Part shown: positions 18,821-30,635 of the stretch, in pieces | Numbering within the stretch: the first letter of the stretch is position 1 | How the letters are laid out: each line of letters opens with the position of its first letter | Position numbers and translations under genes: made by a program | Assembly: GCF_910592395.1 (NCBI RefSeq) | Contig: NC_088325.1 | Coordinates: 2,945,501-3,009,500, forward strand | Length of the DNA stretch: 64,000 bases | Direction of reading: 5' to 3' | Source: Lineus longissimus | Lineage: Eukaryota; Nemertea; Pilidiophora; Heteronemertea; Lineidae | Notes under the pieces: generated by a model | Databases searched by the model: none | Told to the model about the DNA's origin: nothing | The model's input: the letters and a program-made list of their open reading frames with translations, nothing else

Positions 18821-19482
18821 ACACCGTGCTTTATGAAATGTGGCATTCCACTATTAAAACACTCTCCCTGCTGGTTCAGGAAACGAGGCAACGCATCGCT
18901 TTATTGATCGACAGAAACATAATGTGTTTTTCACGATGTTGTATCCGATATCTCACATGAATCGATCGAGTTTGGATTGAAACTAAATGCTGTATTGTTG
19001 GGAGACAATGCCCTCTAGAAAATTCAATTTTTTTCTCTCTTGTAGTGAGGGAAACATGAAATACATACATGTAGTCCAAGTTCAATATTGTCATTGCGAC
19101 GAGTTGTAAATGCTTGTAGATTTACAAACTTTCAAAAAAGCCTTCTTAAAAAAGCTTACACATTTTAAAATAATAATTTGCCATAAGCTACAAAACCTTC
19201 ATAAATCGTCAGAAAGGTTTTTAAGACAAGAAATATGAGTCCTCAAATGAACAACGTTTCCAGGGAAACCGATCGGCTCCACCTTTTCGACCAACTATGA
19301 TTTGCAAAATGCATGGCCGTACAAATTTCATGTCAACAAGTTCACTAAAAAAACGTTGTAAAATGATGACTTAATCCAATGGCCTCTTTCGGTAAAAAAA
19401 CTCCTAACCTCTTGGTAATATCCATGGAAATTAGTTGAGTTAATAGATTTTGCCGTGCACATCAATCGTGCTGGCTGAATCA

Positions 19483-19490
19483 TATAAATA
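19483..19490 (+). promoter_or_regulatory. TATAAATA box ahead of the small ORF
   Basis: TATAAATA 65 nt upstream of the ATG at 19548. The same spacing and sequence occur in unit 1 (about 9035); units 3 and 6 have diverged AT-rich versions. This could be a core promoter, judged by sequence only. Confidence 0.4.
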
Positions 19491-19547
19491 GATACTATTA
19501 ACATTGTGGCGGTGTAGTTCCCATTGTTTGCCCTCTCACTTCACACC

Positions 19548-19712
19548 ATGTCAGTAAGTTTTATAAGTGCGGGAGGGCGTGCGGTAAGGAAAATGGCCAA
19601 ACTGACGTCATCACCCCGGCTATTCAGATCTCAAAACAAACGGGCAAGTCCCATTCTGACGAGAGCTGCTGATGCCAGATTTTATATGCACCCAGTGAAG
19701 GTTTTTCAATAA
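19548..19712 (+). CDS. Small Arg-rich ORF, unit 4 (54 aa)
   Basis: Starts MSVSFISAGGRAVRK and ends DARFYMHPVKVFQ. Basic, with an N-terminus that could be a mitochondrial presequence, though this is speculation. A TATA box lies 65 nt upstream, and AATAAA overlaps the stop (CAATAAA), so it would make a very compact transcript. The frame is preserved in units 3 and 6, including an in-frame 12-bp indel, and broken in units 1, 2 and 5. The perfect GTAAGT six bases after the ATG could instead be a splice donor, making this the first exon of something larger. No family recognised. Confidence 0.35.
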   Translation: MSVSFISAGGRAVRKMAKLTSSPRLFRSQNKRASPILTRAADARFYMHPVKVFQ

Positions 19713-19970
19713 AGCACCAGAAAATCTCCACAAATGTCAAGAAAGCACCTGACCACGAACGATTAATGCCTCCCTTTGGATCTCCGAACAATAACCAAGA
19801 GATTGACATTGAAGAGATTGAATTCTCAGTTTTAGTTTATGTTGTTGTTTGCCCACGCAATTGATATAGCCTATAGGTGTGCGATGGTTTTGTGTGATCT
19901 GCTAACTCGGAAATCCTTCTCGAATGGTTTTACTTATTTTTGTGATGGCCATACCTCTCGAAGCGATTTG

Positions 19971-21386
19971 CTAATCAACTGGCGTAAACCGCCTAGCGTA
20001 TTTTATTGTCTCCTTGCTCTGTCCTTTACCCATATCTTTAATTGACCGTACGGGTGATAATAGAACGCTATTAGGTAGCAGTAATATTCTGCGTTCTCTT
20101 CCATATTTACTTTGTTTCCGTGGTATCCCAATATGCCAATTCCTGACCGAAACAAAGGTCACCGTATTGATCTTTGTGACAGTTTTCAAAGGAGCCAGAG
20201 GAGAGCATATGTCTCTGATAAATGTTACACTGGAGAAGAAGTTTTTGTTATCGTGTAAAAATAAAGTCGTGGATGCCTTTTGATAGTTCGAAAAGTAAAA
20301 ACAACGCGGGATCGAAAACACTTCCAATCGCGTTCTAGGCTTAGGAAAGACACGATATAATGCAAAAAATCCTTTATCTGGCCTATTATAGAGTAAGATA
20401 TGACCTTGTCGGCTGACGCAATAATATCCCTGGTCAGGCTGTCTTACTGTTTGCCAACTATTCAGTTCATAAGGCGCCTCCTGCCCGCCTATCCAAGTTA
20501 TGTCAGATACGGTGAGAGTCTGACGACGCCTGGTCCGTTTGAGAACACAACTTATTACAATGGTTTTTTTCAAGAGAAGCGGCTGGGTAAACATGGATCC
20601 CCTAGCTGAACATGGGTGATGACGAGGTAGGATTATTGTATCATAACAACCAGATAATATCTCAAGCAACTTAAAGACAACCGGTTTATATCCTCTTCTC
20701 CGGGGAACGAGGTGGAGCAGCCATAATTTCCCGTTGTGAATATCATTGAACATTTCAGTAAAACGAGAGGAAACAGACACATTATGAACGAGTGCGTAAA
20801 CATTCCTTTGTTCAGGTTGGTAGACAAGTATATTTCTTAAGGCATGAACATGTCCTCTATCATCTCGATGAACAAATAGTATCGAATTGGAATTGTCATC
20901 AAACATAAACAGCCTGGCTTCATATTTACTCAAAATGACTGATACGGGGGGGTTGAAAAGGACTGGTTCAGAAATTCGGTACGCTTGGGTGCTTTTTTCC
21001 TGAAAGAGCAGTTGTTAAAGTGTAAGTAGATGAGAGCTGCACTGCTTTTCATTCTTGTTCCCACAGTACAGTGAGACTTTAACCAGGGACCCAGAAACTT
21101 CTGGACGGAATGCCATATGGTATGATTTACTGCCACAATTAAAATCATGTTTGGCTTTGAGACGGATTTTAGCCTAACCACGATCGAGTCTTGGCATGTG
21201 ATAAAACCTTACCTCTAGTTGATACATAAGCCATCCTGTAGTAATCGCTACATCCTCCCTCTCCAAACATGTTGCCTTCTCACTATGCAGTCGGCAAACA
21301 TGGCCGTCATTATGCCCTGGGGTGTTAATAGTTTTGCAACTTAGCACCAAAAAGCAAACAAATGCGCAATGACACCTTGACCGCAT
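19971..21386 (-). CDS. Secreted-protein gene, array copy in unit 4 (intact)
   Basis: Two exons give a 400-residue protein of no family I recognise. Exon 1 (21386-21213, 58 codons) begins with a signal peptide (MRSRCHCAFVCFLVLSC) and contains further cysteines. The donor AG/GTAAGG is at 21212, the intron is 213 bp, and the acceptor CTCTTTCAG is at 21000. Exon 2 (20999-19971, 343 codons with stop) joins in phase 0 with EKSTQAYRISEPV. The mature part is beta-rich, with blocks FMFDDNSNSILFVHRDDRGH, DITWIGGQEAPY and SVTFIRDICSPL. Exon lengths are identical to the copy at 31699-33114 despite many substitutions, which supports real coding. Without splicing, the frame ends in MPRLDRG-stop. Likely secreted; I see no anchor. 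Confidence 0.75.
21000..21212 (-). other. Intron of the unit-4 gene
   Basis: GT at 21212-21211 (AG/GTAAGG), AG at 21001-21000 behind a CTCTTT tract. It contains in-frame stops in several copies (TAG or TAA after LDRG), as expected of non-coding sequence. In unit 8 the same intron carries a TACTAAC branch-point match about 20 nt before the acceptor. Confidence 0.7.
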
Positions 21387-22394
21387 ATTTTTATCAGCAA
21401 AACTTGGCTGAATTATTTCTCGATCATGTGTAACCTTCTTGTAAATCATGCTTTGGGTTGGGATCATTGTCAGTTATTGCCGAAAATAAACGAGACCACT
21501 ATATCAAACACAGGGTATGATCATGACCACTGGGCAGTATTAATAAACGTTGCATTAATTCATCCATTATCTTGACCTATTCAATAAAAAATCTGATTGG
21601 CTTTTTCAAACAACAACATTTCAACATGAGAGAGCATCAAAACTAAATCTGTGAAGCCGAATTAGTGCCGATATTTTACAAATACATGTAATTCAATTTG
21701 ATAAGAAGCATTATTGCCGGCTATTACTGTAGAAGAATTATAATGAAACACACCGCGGCAACACCTTGGATACTTTTATTTAATTTCCCGTTTGTAAGCA
21801 ACATATTGGCAATGATCGCTCGACCGGACAATTGATCCGGGTATTTCCGAGTATGATTAGGACAAGCGAACATTGCCGAAAGGAAGAGGACTAAACTGAA
21901 TGGGGGACTGCCGTACGAACGCACAAACTGACTCCAAACAAGCTCACTGCAGTGACGGCTAACTCTCCACAAGTTGAACCTCTGCCCGATATGATTCATT
22001 ATGATATTTGATTCATTTCTCCTTCCTTTTTGCCATCTATAGTGGATCCTATTATCACTTAAATTACCCTGAAACAGCGTGGTATTCAAATTACAATACC
22101 GGCTACTGGCCGCCGGATATTGACAATAGACCCGACGAAAATCTTTGTTGATTAGTGAAACTAAGGGGCGAATTATTTGAAAGGCGCTGCTGCAGTTTCT
22201 TTGAAATTATTGCTGACGAATCTTAAAATTTCCTGCGTCATTATATCATGCGGATGAACGAAATCAATATGCAGAGGTTTAGAGTTTTTCGGACAAATTT
22301 GTTCCATAGGAATCGAATTCTCCATTCAAATGTCGGTAAGAAACGGCATTCGCATGATATTTGGAGCCTACATGCCATCGACGTAACCGCTCAC

Positions 22395-22640
22395 ATACCG
22401 ATCCCGATGGCCCAGTGGCTCAGGCATCCGCCTCAGAAATGGAAGATCGAGCAGTCGTGGAAGTCGAAGGTACACCGTGCTTTATGAAAATTGGCACTGT
22501 ACATAGTTATGCACTTCCTGTAATCACCTATATGCCGTCGACGTAACCGCAATTGTTCACCTACCGATCCCGATGGCTCTGTGGCCCAGGCGACCGCCTC
22601 ATCAATGGAAGGTCGAGCAGTCGTGGAAGTCGAAGGTACA
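22395..22640 (+). repeat. tRNA-like repeat pair, unit 4
   Basis: First copy with TGGCCCAGTGG, second with TGGCTCTGTGG; near-identical to the unit 1 pair. Confidence 0.4.
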
Positions 22641-22877
22641 CAGTTTTTTATGAAATAAGCACTCTGCTATTAAAACACTCTCCCTGGTTCAGGAAACGAG
22701 GCTACGCATTGCTTTATTGATCAACAGAAACGTGATGTTTTTTTCAAGATGTTGTCTCCGATATCTCACATGCATCGATCGAGTGCGGATTGAAACTAAA
22801 TGCTGTATTGTTGGGAGACAATGCCTAGGAAATAATTTTTTTTCTTTCTTGTAGGGAGGGAAACAAGAAATACATAC

Positions 22878-23121
22878 TGTTACGATAGGTCTTAGTCAAT
22901 CACACAAAACGTAACACAAAACGAACTACACAAGTCCATTGCACAAATGAACACAAGATCGATTCAAAGAACTACCGATAAGTGTATTTAAAACTGGTAC
23001 AAAAACTATTATAACGAATTTACATCTTTTGAAAGTAACACCATCTTACCCGGCGACTTGCGTCGTCTCCAACCAATTCATAACCGGCCGGGATGACCGA
23101 AGACAACCGAAGGATGTCACA
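22878..23121 (-). repeat. 3' LTR of the Gmr1-like element
   Basis: 244 bp; on the element strand it begins TGTGACATCC and ends CGTAACA. It is directly preceded (element strand) by a purine tract. Confidence 0.9.
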
Positions 23122-23140
23122 TCCCCCCCCCCCCCCCCAC
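23122..23140 (-). promoter_or_regulatory. Polypurine tract of the Gmr1-like element
   Basis: On the element strand GTG, a run of sixteen G, then A abut the 3' LTR, the position of the plus-strand primer. The G run has probably expanded. From 23141 to 23539 I see only non-coding AT-rich element sequence. Confidence 0.7.
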
Positions 23141-23539
23141 TTAAAAAGTTTCATCCCTGATGAAACTAACTCACAAGGAATACTTAGTACCAAATCACCA
23201 TAAAAATAATCACCATTCTCACAGACACAATACTACTAAAAAAAAACACCTTACAAGCATCTTTTACAACCAAAATAGTCTAACAGTCAATCGACTGTGC
23301 CACAAAATTATCTGTGCAAGTACAAATATTGTTTATATAACAACTACAATGCAGTCAGAACCAGTATTTGAGAAAGTATCAAGCTACTGATAATAAAGTA
23401 ATACTTCACAAGTACACTTAGACATACTTAATATACAAGTACAGAATGTACATAATGCTAAATATTCTCTTGACCATGAATTCCGCATTCATCATACAAA
23501 GTCTCGAAACAGTCCAATGAAAGTCTCTTTGTTATCAAA

Positions 23540-24868
23540 TCACGTATCCAGTCTCGATAGAGCGTATGCCACCACATTATCACGTCCTTTAATGTGCTGA
23601 ACCTCCAAATCGTATTGTTGCAATGCAAGACACCATCGCATAAGTCTCTGATTGTTATTTTTCATTTTTGCCAAGAACACTAACGGGTTATGATCCGTGA
23701 ACACTTTCACAGGAAAACTAGGCGAGTCCAAGTACACAGCAAAGTACTCCAAAGACAAAACCAAAGCAAGTGTCTCCTTTTCAATAGTGGAGTAGTTAAC
23801 CTGGTGCTTATTTAGTTTCCGAGAAAAAGTAACACACCGGACGGTCAATGCCGTCTTGATCTTCTTGCATCAAGACCCCCCCCCCCCCCCCCCAATGGCA
23901 TGATCACTGGCATCAGTTGCAAGCTTGAACGGTTTGGCATAATCTGGTGCTAACAGAACAGGCTCACTGACCAACACAGCCTTTGCTTTCACAAAGCTAT
24001 CCTGACGTTCACGGTTCAACAAAATGGTGAGCGGAGCTATCACCTGGGACAAGTTTGGGCAGAATCGCCGGTAGAAACCTATCATACCGAGAAATCGCAT
24101 CAACGATTTCCTATCATGAGGCGGTGGGTATTCCACCATCACCTTAACCTTCGCTTCGTCTGGTCTTACCTGGCCGAATCCTAACTTATGCCCTAGATAG
24201 AGAACCTCAGCGTGGACAAACTCGCTCTTTACCAAATTTATGGTCAGATTAGCCTCTGTGCATCTATCAAAAAATTCTCGCATTGATGCCAAGTGTTGTG
24301 CAAATGTGTCATGCCTAAAAATTGCATCATCCTGGAACGACTCACAACCATCCACCCCTGTAAACACCGTATTGATCAATCTCTGGTATGTACTTGAAGC
24401 ACCTTTTAGGCCAAAAGGCATGACTTTATACTGGTAAAGACCATTTGGAGTTGTAAAAGCTGTGAGCTCCTTAGCTCTGTCTGTCAAGGGGATAGCCCAG
24501 TATCCCTTGAGCATGTCAAAAGTTGTAATGAACTTAGCCTTGCCCACTTTTTCAATGCAGTCGTCAACACGCTTGTTTGGGAAGCTGTCGCCCTTTGACA
24601 AAGCATTGAGGCGCCGAAAATCTTGGCATAGCCGATACTGACCATTCTTTTTTGGCACTAAAACACAAGGTGAGCTCCATTCTGAATTGCTAAGTTCTAC
24701 TAAGTCATTTGCCAACAAATATTGGACTTCCTCATCTTGGGATTCACTTTTTTTAGGATTTACCCTATATGGATGTTGTTTGACAGGTTTTGCATCTCCT
24801 ACATCAATATCATGTTGGATGAGAGGGGTCTGAGTAGGCACATCCCCCGAATAAATGCTTGTATTCAA
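23540..24868 (-). pseudogene. Reverse transcriptase and RNase H, Gmr1-like element
   Basis: RT part 24868-23870 and RNase H part 23848-23540. RT shows FDMLKGYWAIPL, FTTPNGLYQYKVMPFGLKGA and a damaged catalytic box SFQDDAIF where YxDD-type is expected. After LGHKLGFG comes the connection region typical of Gypsy RT. The RNase H start TDASDHAIGG runs into a run of eighteen C (23876-23893) that breaks the frame; YSTIEKETLALVLSLEYF and TDHNPLVFL follow in another frame. Inactive. Confidence 0.9.
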
Positions 24869-26467
24869 GAATTAGCCCATTGACCGCTTTGCGATGATCA
24901 GGATTCTTGATGTGGCCAAGTTTGGCATCAAGGTTTTTCAAAACATCTGAATTTCGCATCTTTGGTGAACAACCCGCTTTTTCACCAAGACCCGACTCAC
25001 TTTCATCGCCCTCAACATCCGTCAACAACAAAACAGGTTTACAGGATTTGTCAACATTCTCATCATCGTTACCATTATACTTTTTAAGCATGTTGACATG
25101 GCAGAGTCTGTTTTTCTTTGTGCGATCTGGAGTACGCACCACATAATTTAGGTCATTGACCTTGCGCTCAATAAAATAATGGGCCAGAAAACTTGGCCTG
25201 CAGGGCTTTTTCGCGTAATGGCAAAAGCACTAGCACCTGATCCCCAGGACTGAAAGTCCTTTCCCTGCTCTTCTTGTCGTACCACGACTTCATCTTTGAT
25301 TGCGTTTCCCCAAGATTAGATTCTGCCATCTCGCCAGCTTCAGACAACTTTAGTCTAAAGTCTGCAACATAGTCCAAAAGATTCACTTCTTTGTCTAAAT
25401 CATCTTCATTTAACCATGATTCTTTTAACAATCTGAGAGGACCACGGACTCCATGTCCAAACACAAGTTCAAATGGACTGAACCCTAAAGACTCCTGCAC
25501 GCATTCTCGTGCAGCAAATAACACTAAAGGTACACCTTCATCCCACGACTTCTTATGGTCAAAACAGTATGATGTTAACATGTTTTTTAATGTGGCATGG
25601 AACCGTTCCAATGCACCTTGGGATTCTGGGTGGCAAGCACTAGAAGTTAGGTGGTTAATCCCCAACTGATCCATGACTTGGGCAAAAACCTTGGACATGA
25701 AATTGGACCCTTGGTCCGACTGTAACGCGTGCCTGGGTAACCCTACCCAGCTGAAGAATTTTACCAAACTTTTTATGACAGACTTGGCTGTTATATTCCT
25801 CAGAGGGAATGCCTCCGGGAACCTGGTTGGGTACACATGATTGTCAACAGGTACTGGTTTCCACTAGAAGTCCTAGGAAGCGGACCTACACTGTCTATCA
25901 AAATCTTTGCAAAAGCTTCCCCTACAGAAGGTATAGGATGGAGTGGAGCGGGAGGGATACCTGGTTAGGTTTGCCAACCATTTGGCAGGTGTGGCATTGT
26001 CTACAATACCGTACAACGTCAGATCGAAGACCTGGCCAAAAAAATGCATTAATATGCGATGATAAGTTTTTGTGATGCCTAAGTGTGCACCCATTGGCGA
26101 ACCGTGGGCCATTTTCAGTACTTCTGATCTGCGTGATTTTGGAACCACAATCTGGTGTCTAAAGCGCCAGCTTTCATCACAAGCTGCATCAGGAGGTCGC
26201 CAACTCCTCATAAGGACGCCAGATTTTTTATAGAAAAACACTGGTTCCTTCCTCGCTTTTACACAACTCCCTGATCTCTGGATCACCGTCCTGCTCTTTG
26301 ATCAGGAGATCTATACTAGTAGGCAAAACACTAACGTTGTTACAATTGCCCTCAACGTCAGTTGACGGGTTACCGGAACAATCTTTTCCGACAGTACTAG
26401 CATCTTCTATGATTTCACAGTCATCATCACTGTCATCTATCACAATAGGCTCTTTTGCCTTACCCAA
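24810..26467 (-). pseudogene. Integrase, Gmr1-like element
   Basis: Fragments 26467-26228, 26286-25873, 25836-25168 and 25142-24810 in different frames. The second carries the zinc-binding region (KMAHGSPMGAHLGITKTYHRI). The third has the catalytic Asp in LQSDQGSNF and Glu in HPESQGALERFH. The last is the C-terminal region before RT. Its position upstream of RT is unusual for Ty3/Gypsy. Several frameshifts, inactive. Confidence 0.85.
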
Positions 26468-26508
26468 CTCGCTTTGAGTTTCACATCTACATAATCATGA
26501 TCAACATT

Positions 26509-27278
26509 CTAATCAAAAATGTTACAATCCTCAAGCATGCCAAGATAATTTTCTGGATCACTTGGTGTATTTTGAGCAGCCAACGACTTTGCTCTAGTCA
26601 TAACACATGAGGGGAAAATACCAGGAATTTCTTCCTCCAACAGACTAGTGTTGTTCTCAGATACAGGCTTTACAGTCAAAATTGGTTGAACCTTAACCAA
26701 ACCACCAGCCAAGTCGTTACCAAGTATAAAATCAACAGGTGATGAACAGGCGATGACTGTCGAACACCTACTAAAGCATCACCGTTAAAAACATTACAAT
26801 TGAGAACGATGTTATGTAACGGTACAGCAAGAGGGTTGAGCCCAACCCCTTCAATAAACATAGTTTGGTCAGTGTCGGACCATGGGCCTAACCCAACAAC
26901 ATTCTCTAAAATGAGGCTCTGAGAATCCCCAGTGTCTCGTAAAACTTTCATCGGTACTTTTTTGTCTCCCACAGACACATAACCCTCAGACACAAATGGT
27001 CTGTACTGCTCACTGATCTCATCAGACACTCTTTGCCAATTAGTACTAACCAAAGCATTTGGCGAGTTCTTATTGTTACCTGAATTTTTCCTTGCAAGGA
27101 TTGTGCAGTCTGCCATTCTGTGCCCTTCCTTTTTACAATAGAAACACGACATTTTGACATTTGGTTTGGACACACTCGAATCAGAAATACCAGAACTATT
27201 TGAGTAACCGTGGCTACTCTGTGCCCCACTGGCAGAAACCCCACCAGCACTAGTTGCCAGAGTTTTAGACTCACTCAC
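26509..27278 (-). pseudogene. Gag zinc knuckle and aspartic protease, Gmr1-like element
   Basis: CCHC knuckle CFYCKKEGHRMADC (about 27150-27109), then the protease active site in RDTGDSQSLIL (about 26940-26908). The frame ends at 26676 and continues shifted to 26509. Confidence 0.8.
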
Positions 27279-27957
27279 CCTTCTTTTGTGACCTAAACGT
27301 TTGCCTGTATGCTTCAGGCACCACCTCGTACGCTTTCAAAATAGCCGCTTTTACCGCTGGATAGTCAAATGAATGGTCTAACGACAGACTAGAATAGGTC
27401 TCTTGAGCCATCCCTTTCGAAACACTCTGGACCAACAATGCCCAATGATCCCTCGGCCATGCCAAATTTGTGGCTACCTTCTCAAAATGTGCAAAAAAAC
27501 TTGTCAACATTTTTGTCATCAAATGGCGGGACCAACCGTACATTTCTACTAGCATGAAAAGTGCGGCCCATACCAACACCACGAGCGGTAGCTCGATGCC
27601 TTTGCTCCGCTAACTCTGCCTCACGTAATCTAACCGCTTGTTCTACTTCCTTTTCTTTCAGAACTCCTGCTCACGCGTTAGGAAGTTTTGTTTCATTTCG
27701 GCCAATTTGAGGCGTGAGAGAATGACAGCCTCACTCTCATCCTCCTCATTCTCATTCACCACCTCAAACTCAATCTCATTCACAACACCTGCTTTCACAA
27801 GCTCGTCCACCAACCGACTCAAAAATTGAGTCCTCTTCAACTTCGGATCAATGACCACCTTATAATGAGTAGCCAAAGCCACCAAATCAGCTTTCTTCCA
27901 GGTTTCTAAAAGATCCCACTGTAGATCCGCTACAGACTCTTTTACATCAAAAGGCAT
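27271..27957 (-). pseudogene. Gag capsid region with SCAN-like domain, Gmr1-like element
   Basis: Begins MPFDVKESVADLQWD at 27957 and breaks near 27658. The second part (to 27271) has HFEKVATNLAWPRDHWALLV and ILKAYEVVPEAYRQTFR, the pattern of SCAN domains. SCAN is known to derive from Gmr1-like capsid proteins. At least one frameshift separates the two parts. Confidence 0.8.
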
Positions 27958-28640
27958 GGTTACATATGTACACTGTGTTCAGAGTAAATACTAAGGCTGA
28001 GTCAAATGTATGATACTACATACACTGCCAGGTAAAAAGTGTAAGAAATACTGTACACAGCTACAGAACCATCACCAAAAGAACCAGCACAGTCAGGTTC
28101 TCACTAAAAATAATAAATCCAGAATATGAGAGATTTATAACACATACAGTTGCTGCGTCTGAAACTCACATAAAAGACAAGTTTAGCCTACTCAACATAT
28201 TTTACATATATCACCCAAAATCTGGAACTGCATGACAAGACACAAAAATACACAAATCCTGTGTAGGGCCTACAACAAATCTTAGCGTTTGCTATTGAAT
28301 AAGTTCAAAACTTGACACACATTCGCAAAAAGTGGCGATCAGAAGTAAAATCTCACAAAAGTAACACTTGACACTTGCGTGGCCAGTAATTTACAACATC
28401 AAACTTATGTTACAGTTAGTACCGGTGCGGTACACAGATAAGTCACAAATGGACATCACAAAGTTCAACACACTCTTGAACTAGGGTGACAAACTTTCGC
28501 CCGAAATTGCAGTGCAGTGTTGTGCATGCATGAACACGTGCCGTTTATAACATTACAGAAACGTACAGGAAATGTACATGAAAAAAGCACGTGGGTACGG
28601 GATATGATGGCGGTGAAACATTTGGGAAAATCGATCTTGG
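27958..28640 (-). other. 5' leader of the Gmr1-like element
   Basis: Non-coding stretch between primer-binding site and gag; I see no ORF or other feature in it. Confidence 0.6.
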
Positions 28641-28658
28641 TTCCCAGCCGAGCCCCCA
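28641..28658 (-). promoter_or_regulatory. Primer-binding site, tRNA-Pro-like
   Basis: On the element strand TGGGGGCTCGGCTGGGAA begins 2 nt after the 5' LTR. The first ten bases match the standard tRNA-Pro primer site; the rest is close. Confidence 0.65.
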
Positions 28659-28660
28659 TT

Positions 28661-28893
28661 TGTTACGATAGGTCTTAGTCAATCACACAAAACGTAACTC
28701 AAAATGAACTACACAAGTCCATTGCACAAATGAACACAAGATCGATTCAAAGAACTACCGATAAGTGTATTTAAAACTGGTAAAAAAGCTATTATAGAGA
28801 ATTTACATCTTTTGACAGTAACGCCATCTTACCCGACGACTTGCGTCGTCTCCAACCAAATCCTAACCGGCCGGGATGACCGAAGACAACCGA
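28661..28893 (-). repeat. 5' LTR of the Gmr1-like element
   Basis: 233 bp, missing the outer ~11 bp (ends ...CAACCGA and runs directly into ATACGTGTAG of the array). Confidence 0.85.
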
Positions 28894-30635
28894 ATACGTG
28901 TAGTCCAAGTTCAATATTGTCAATGCGACGAGTTGTAAATGCTTATACATTTACAAACTTTCAAAAAAAGACTTCTTAAAAAAGCTTACACATTTTAAGA
29001 TAATAATTTGCCGGAAGATACAAAACCTTCATAAATCGCCGGTCAGAAAGGTGTTTAAGACAAGAAAGTCCTCAAATGAACAACGTTTCCAAAGAAACCG
29101 ACCGGCTCTACCTGTTCGACCAACTATGATTTGCAAAATGCATGGCCGTACAAATTTCATGTCAACAAGTTCACTCAAAACGTTGTCAAATAATGACTTA
29201 ATCCAATAGCCTCTTTCGGTAAAAAAACTCCTAATTACATTAGAACCTCTTGGTAATATCAATGGAAATTAGCTGAGTTAATAGACTTTTGCCGTGCACA
29301 TCAATCGTTCCGGCTGAATCATATTAATAGATACTATTAACATTGTGGCGGTGTAGTTCCCGTTTTTTGCCCTCTCACTTCACACCATGTCATTAAGTTT
29401 AATAATTGCGGGAGGGCGTGCAATAAGGAAAATGGCCTAACTGACGTCATCACCCCGGTTATTCAGATCTCAAAACAGACGGGCAACACCCATTCTGACC
29501 TGAGTTGCTGATGCCCAATTTTATATGCACCCAGCGAAGATTTTTCAACAAAGCACCAGAAAATATTTATAAATGTCAAGAAAGCACCTGAGCACGAACG
29601 ATAAATGACTTCCTTCGGATCTCCGAACGTTAACCAAATGGTTGACATCAACACATATCATTTGATTCAGTTAGGTAGATTTAGGCAAAAAGCAAGCTCG
29701 CATTCAAAGATCGATAAAGACCACTTTGTTTACATTTGATTCGGGCAAAACCACGGTCATTTGAATAACTCTAAATAAGCAAATGGGCTGAATAAGTAAT
29801 GAATGCATTCCAAATCTTCCCTACATCCGAAAGCAAGCATTTAAATTACGAGATACAATGGTTTCCTGCAGTACAAGACGATTTCATGAGACTTCATGAA
29901 ATATTTTCCATTGGGTGTATATAAATAATGACCCGATCGACTGTATGCGACTGTATGTGACTATGCAGACAACTAGGCTAGACCTAAAGAATAATCTAGT
30001 CCAGGTAACCTCGACCCTATCCGCCGCACAGCGGAGGGTCGAGGTAACCTCGTTGATTTACCCGAGGCGAACCATACATTTTCAGTGCATACAGTGGATG
30101 CACTGTCATACCGAGCGCTCTAGTATTGTAGATTTTTCACTAGGACCGAGGTTACCCATCCTATAGAAAAACACATGACTGGACACCTGAATCTTACGCC
30201 CCCAATTCGAGTTCATGACGAGTTCATTGCCGTCAAGTACTCATCTCTGTAATGAGAGAATGGAGGAGACTGGTGAAAGAATCTAAGAATAATCTAGAAC
30301 AGAAGAAAACTGAAATCACAAGGTCAGATGAATATTTATAGACTTTCCATTATGATCAATAACTCCAATTCCTTAATCTATCATGTGCCACCTCCAATTC
30401 CCCGTGGTGCAGTTTGCATCTTTAGATTTCAGTTGCCATTATCAAGACCAACTCATCTCAGTTCGCCCCCACCAGTCTCCCTGGAGTCATGAATTCACAG
30501 CTTGTGAATTCTCAGTTCTAGATAATGTTGTTGTTTGCCCACGCAATTGATATAGTCTGTAAGTCTTCGATGATTCTGTGTGATCTGCTAACTCGGAAAT
30601 CCTTCTCGAATGGTTTTACTAATTTCGTTGATCGC
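28894..30635. repeat. Array unit 5 (short, no gene copy)
   Basis: Duplicate of unit 2, including its internal deletion junction. No intact gene seen; holds a perfect palindrome at 30004-30049. Confidence 0.7.
30004..30049. repeat. Perfect 15-bp-arm palindrome, unit 5
   Basis: Identical in plan to 14425-14470, downstream of a TATATAAATA box near 29918. Confidence 0.8.

Larger units (their letters stand above)
15046..19075. repeat. Array unit 3
   Basis: Lacks the palindrome region. Holds a small plus ORF (15691-15846), the pseudogene copy (16109-17524) and tRNA-like repeats (about 18580-18820). From 17525 to 18560 I see only diverged repeat sequence, no supported gene. It matches unit 6 closely from the start to about 16.75 kb. 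Confidence 0.7.
19076..22877. repeat. Array unit 4
   Basis: Lacks the palindrome region. Holds a TATA box and small plus ORF (19483-19713), the intact gene copy (19971-21386) and tRNA-like repeats (about 22400-22640). The stretch 21387-22390 shows no further gene. The right end is the insertion point of the Gmr1-like element. Confidence 0.7.
22878..28893 (-). mobile_element. Gmr1-like Ty3/Gypsy retrotransposon (degenerate)
   Basis: Full-length but frame-broken element on the minus strand. LTRs are 22878-23121 and 28661-28893, with 11 differences by eye over 233 bp (about 5%). Coding order on its own strand is Gag (SCAN-like), CCHC knuckle, protease, integrase, RT, RNase H. Integrase ahead of RT with Gypsy-type RT is the defining mark of the Gmr1 group. 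Flanks ATAC/ATAC give a 4-bp target duplication. The outer 11 bp of the right LTR appear deleted. Confidence 0.88.

Noticed and set aside
22878-28893. Ty1/Copia element, because integrase precedes RT
   Set aside because: RT, SCAN-like Gag and the LGHKLGFG connection region are Gypsy-type; Gmr1 order explains it.
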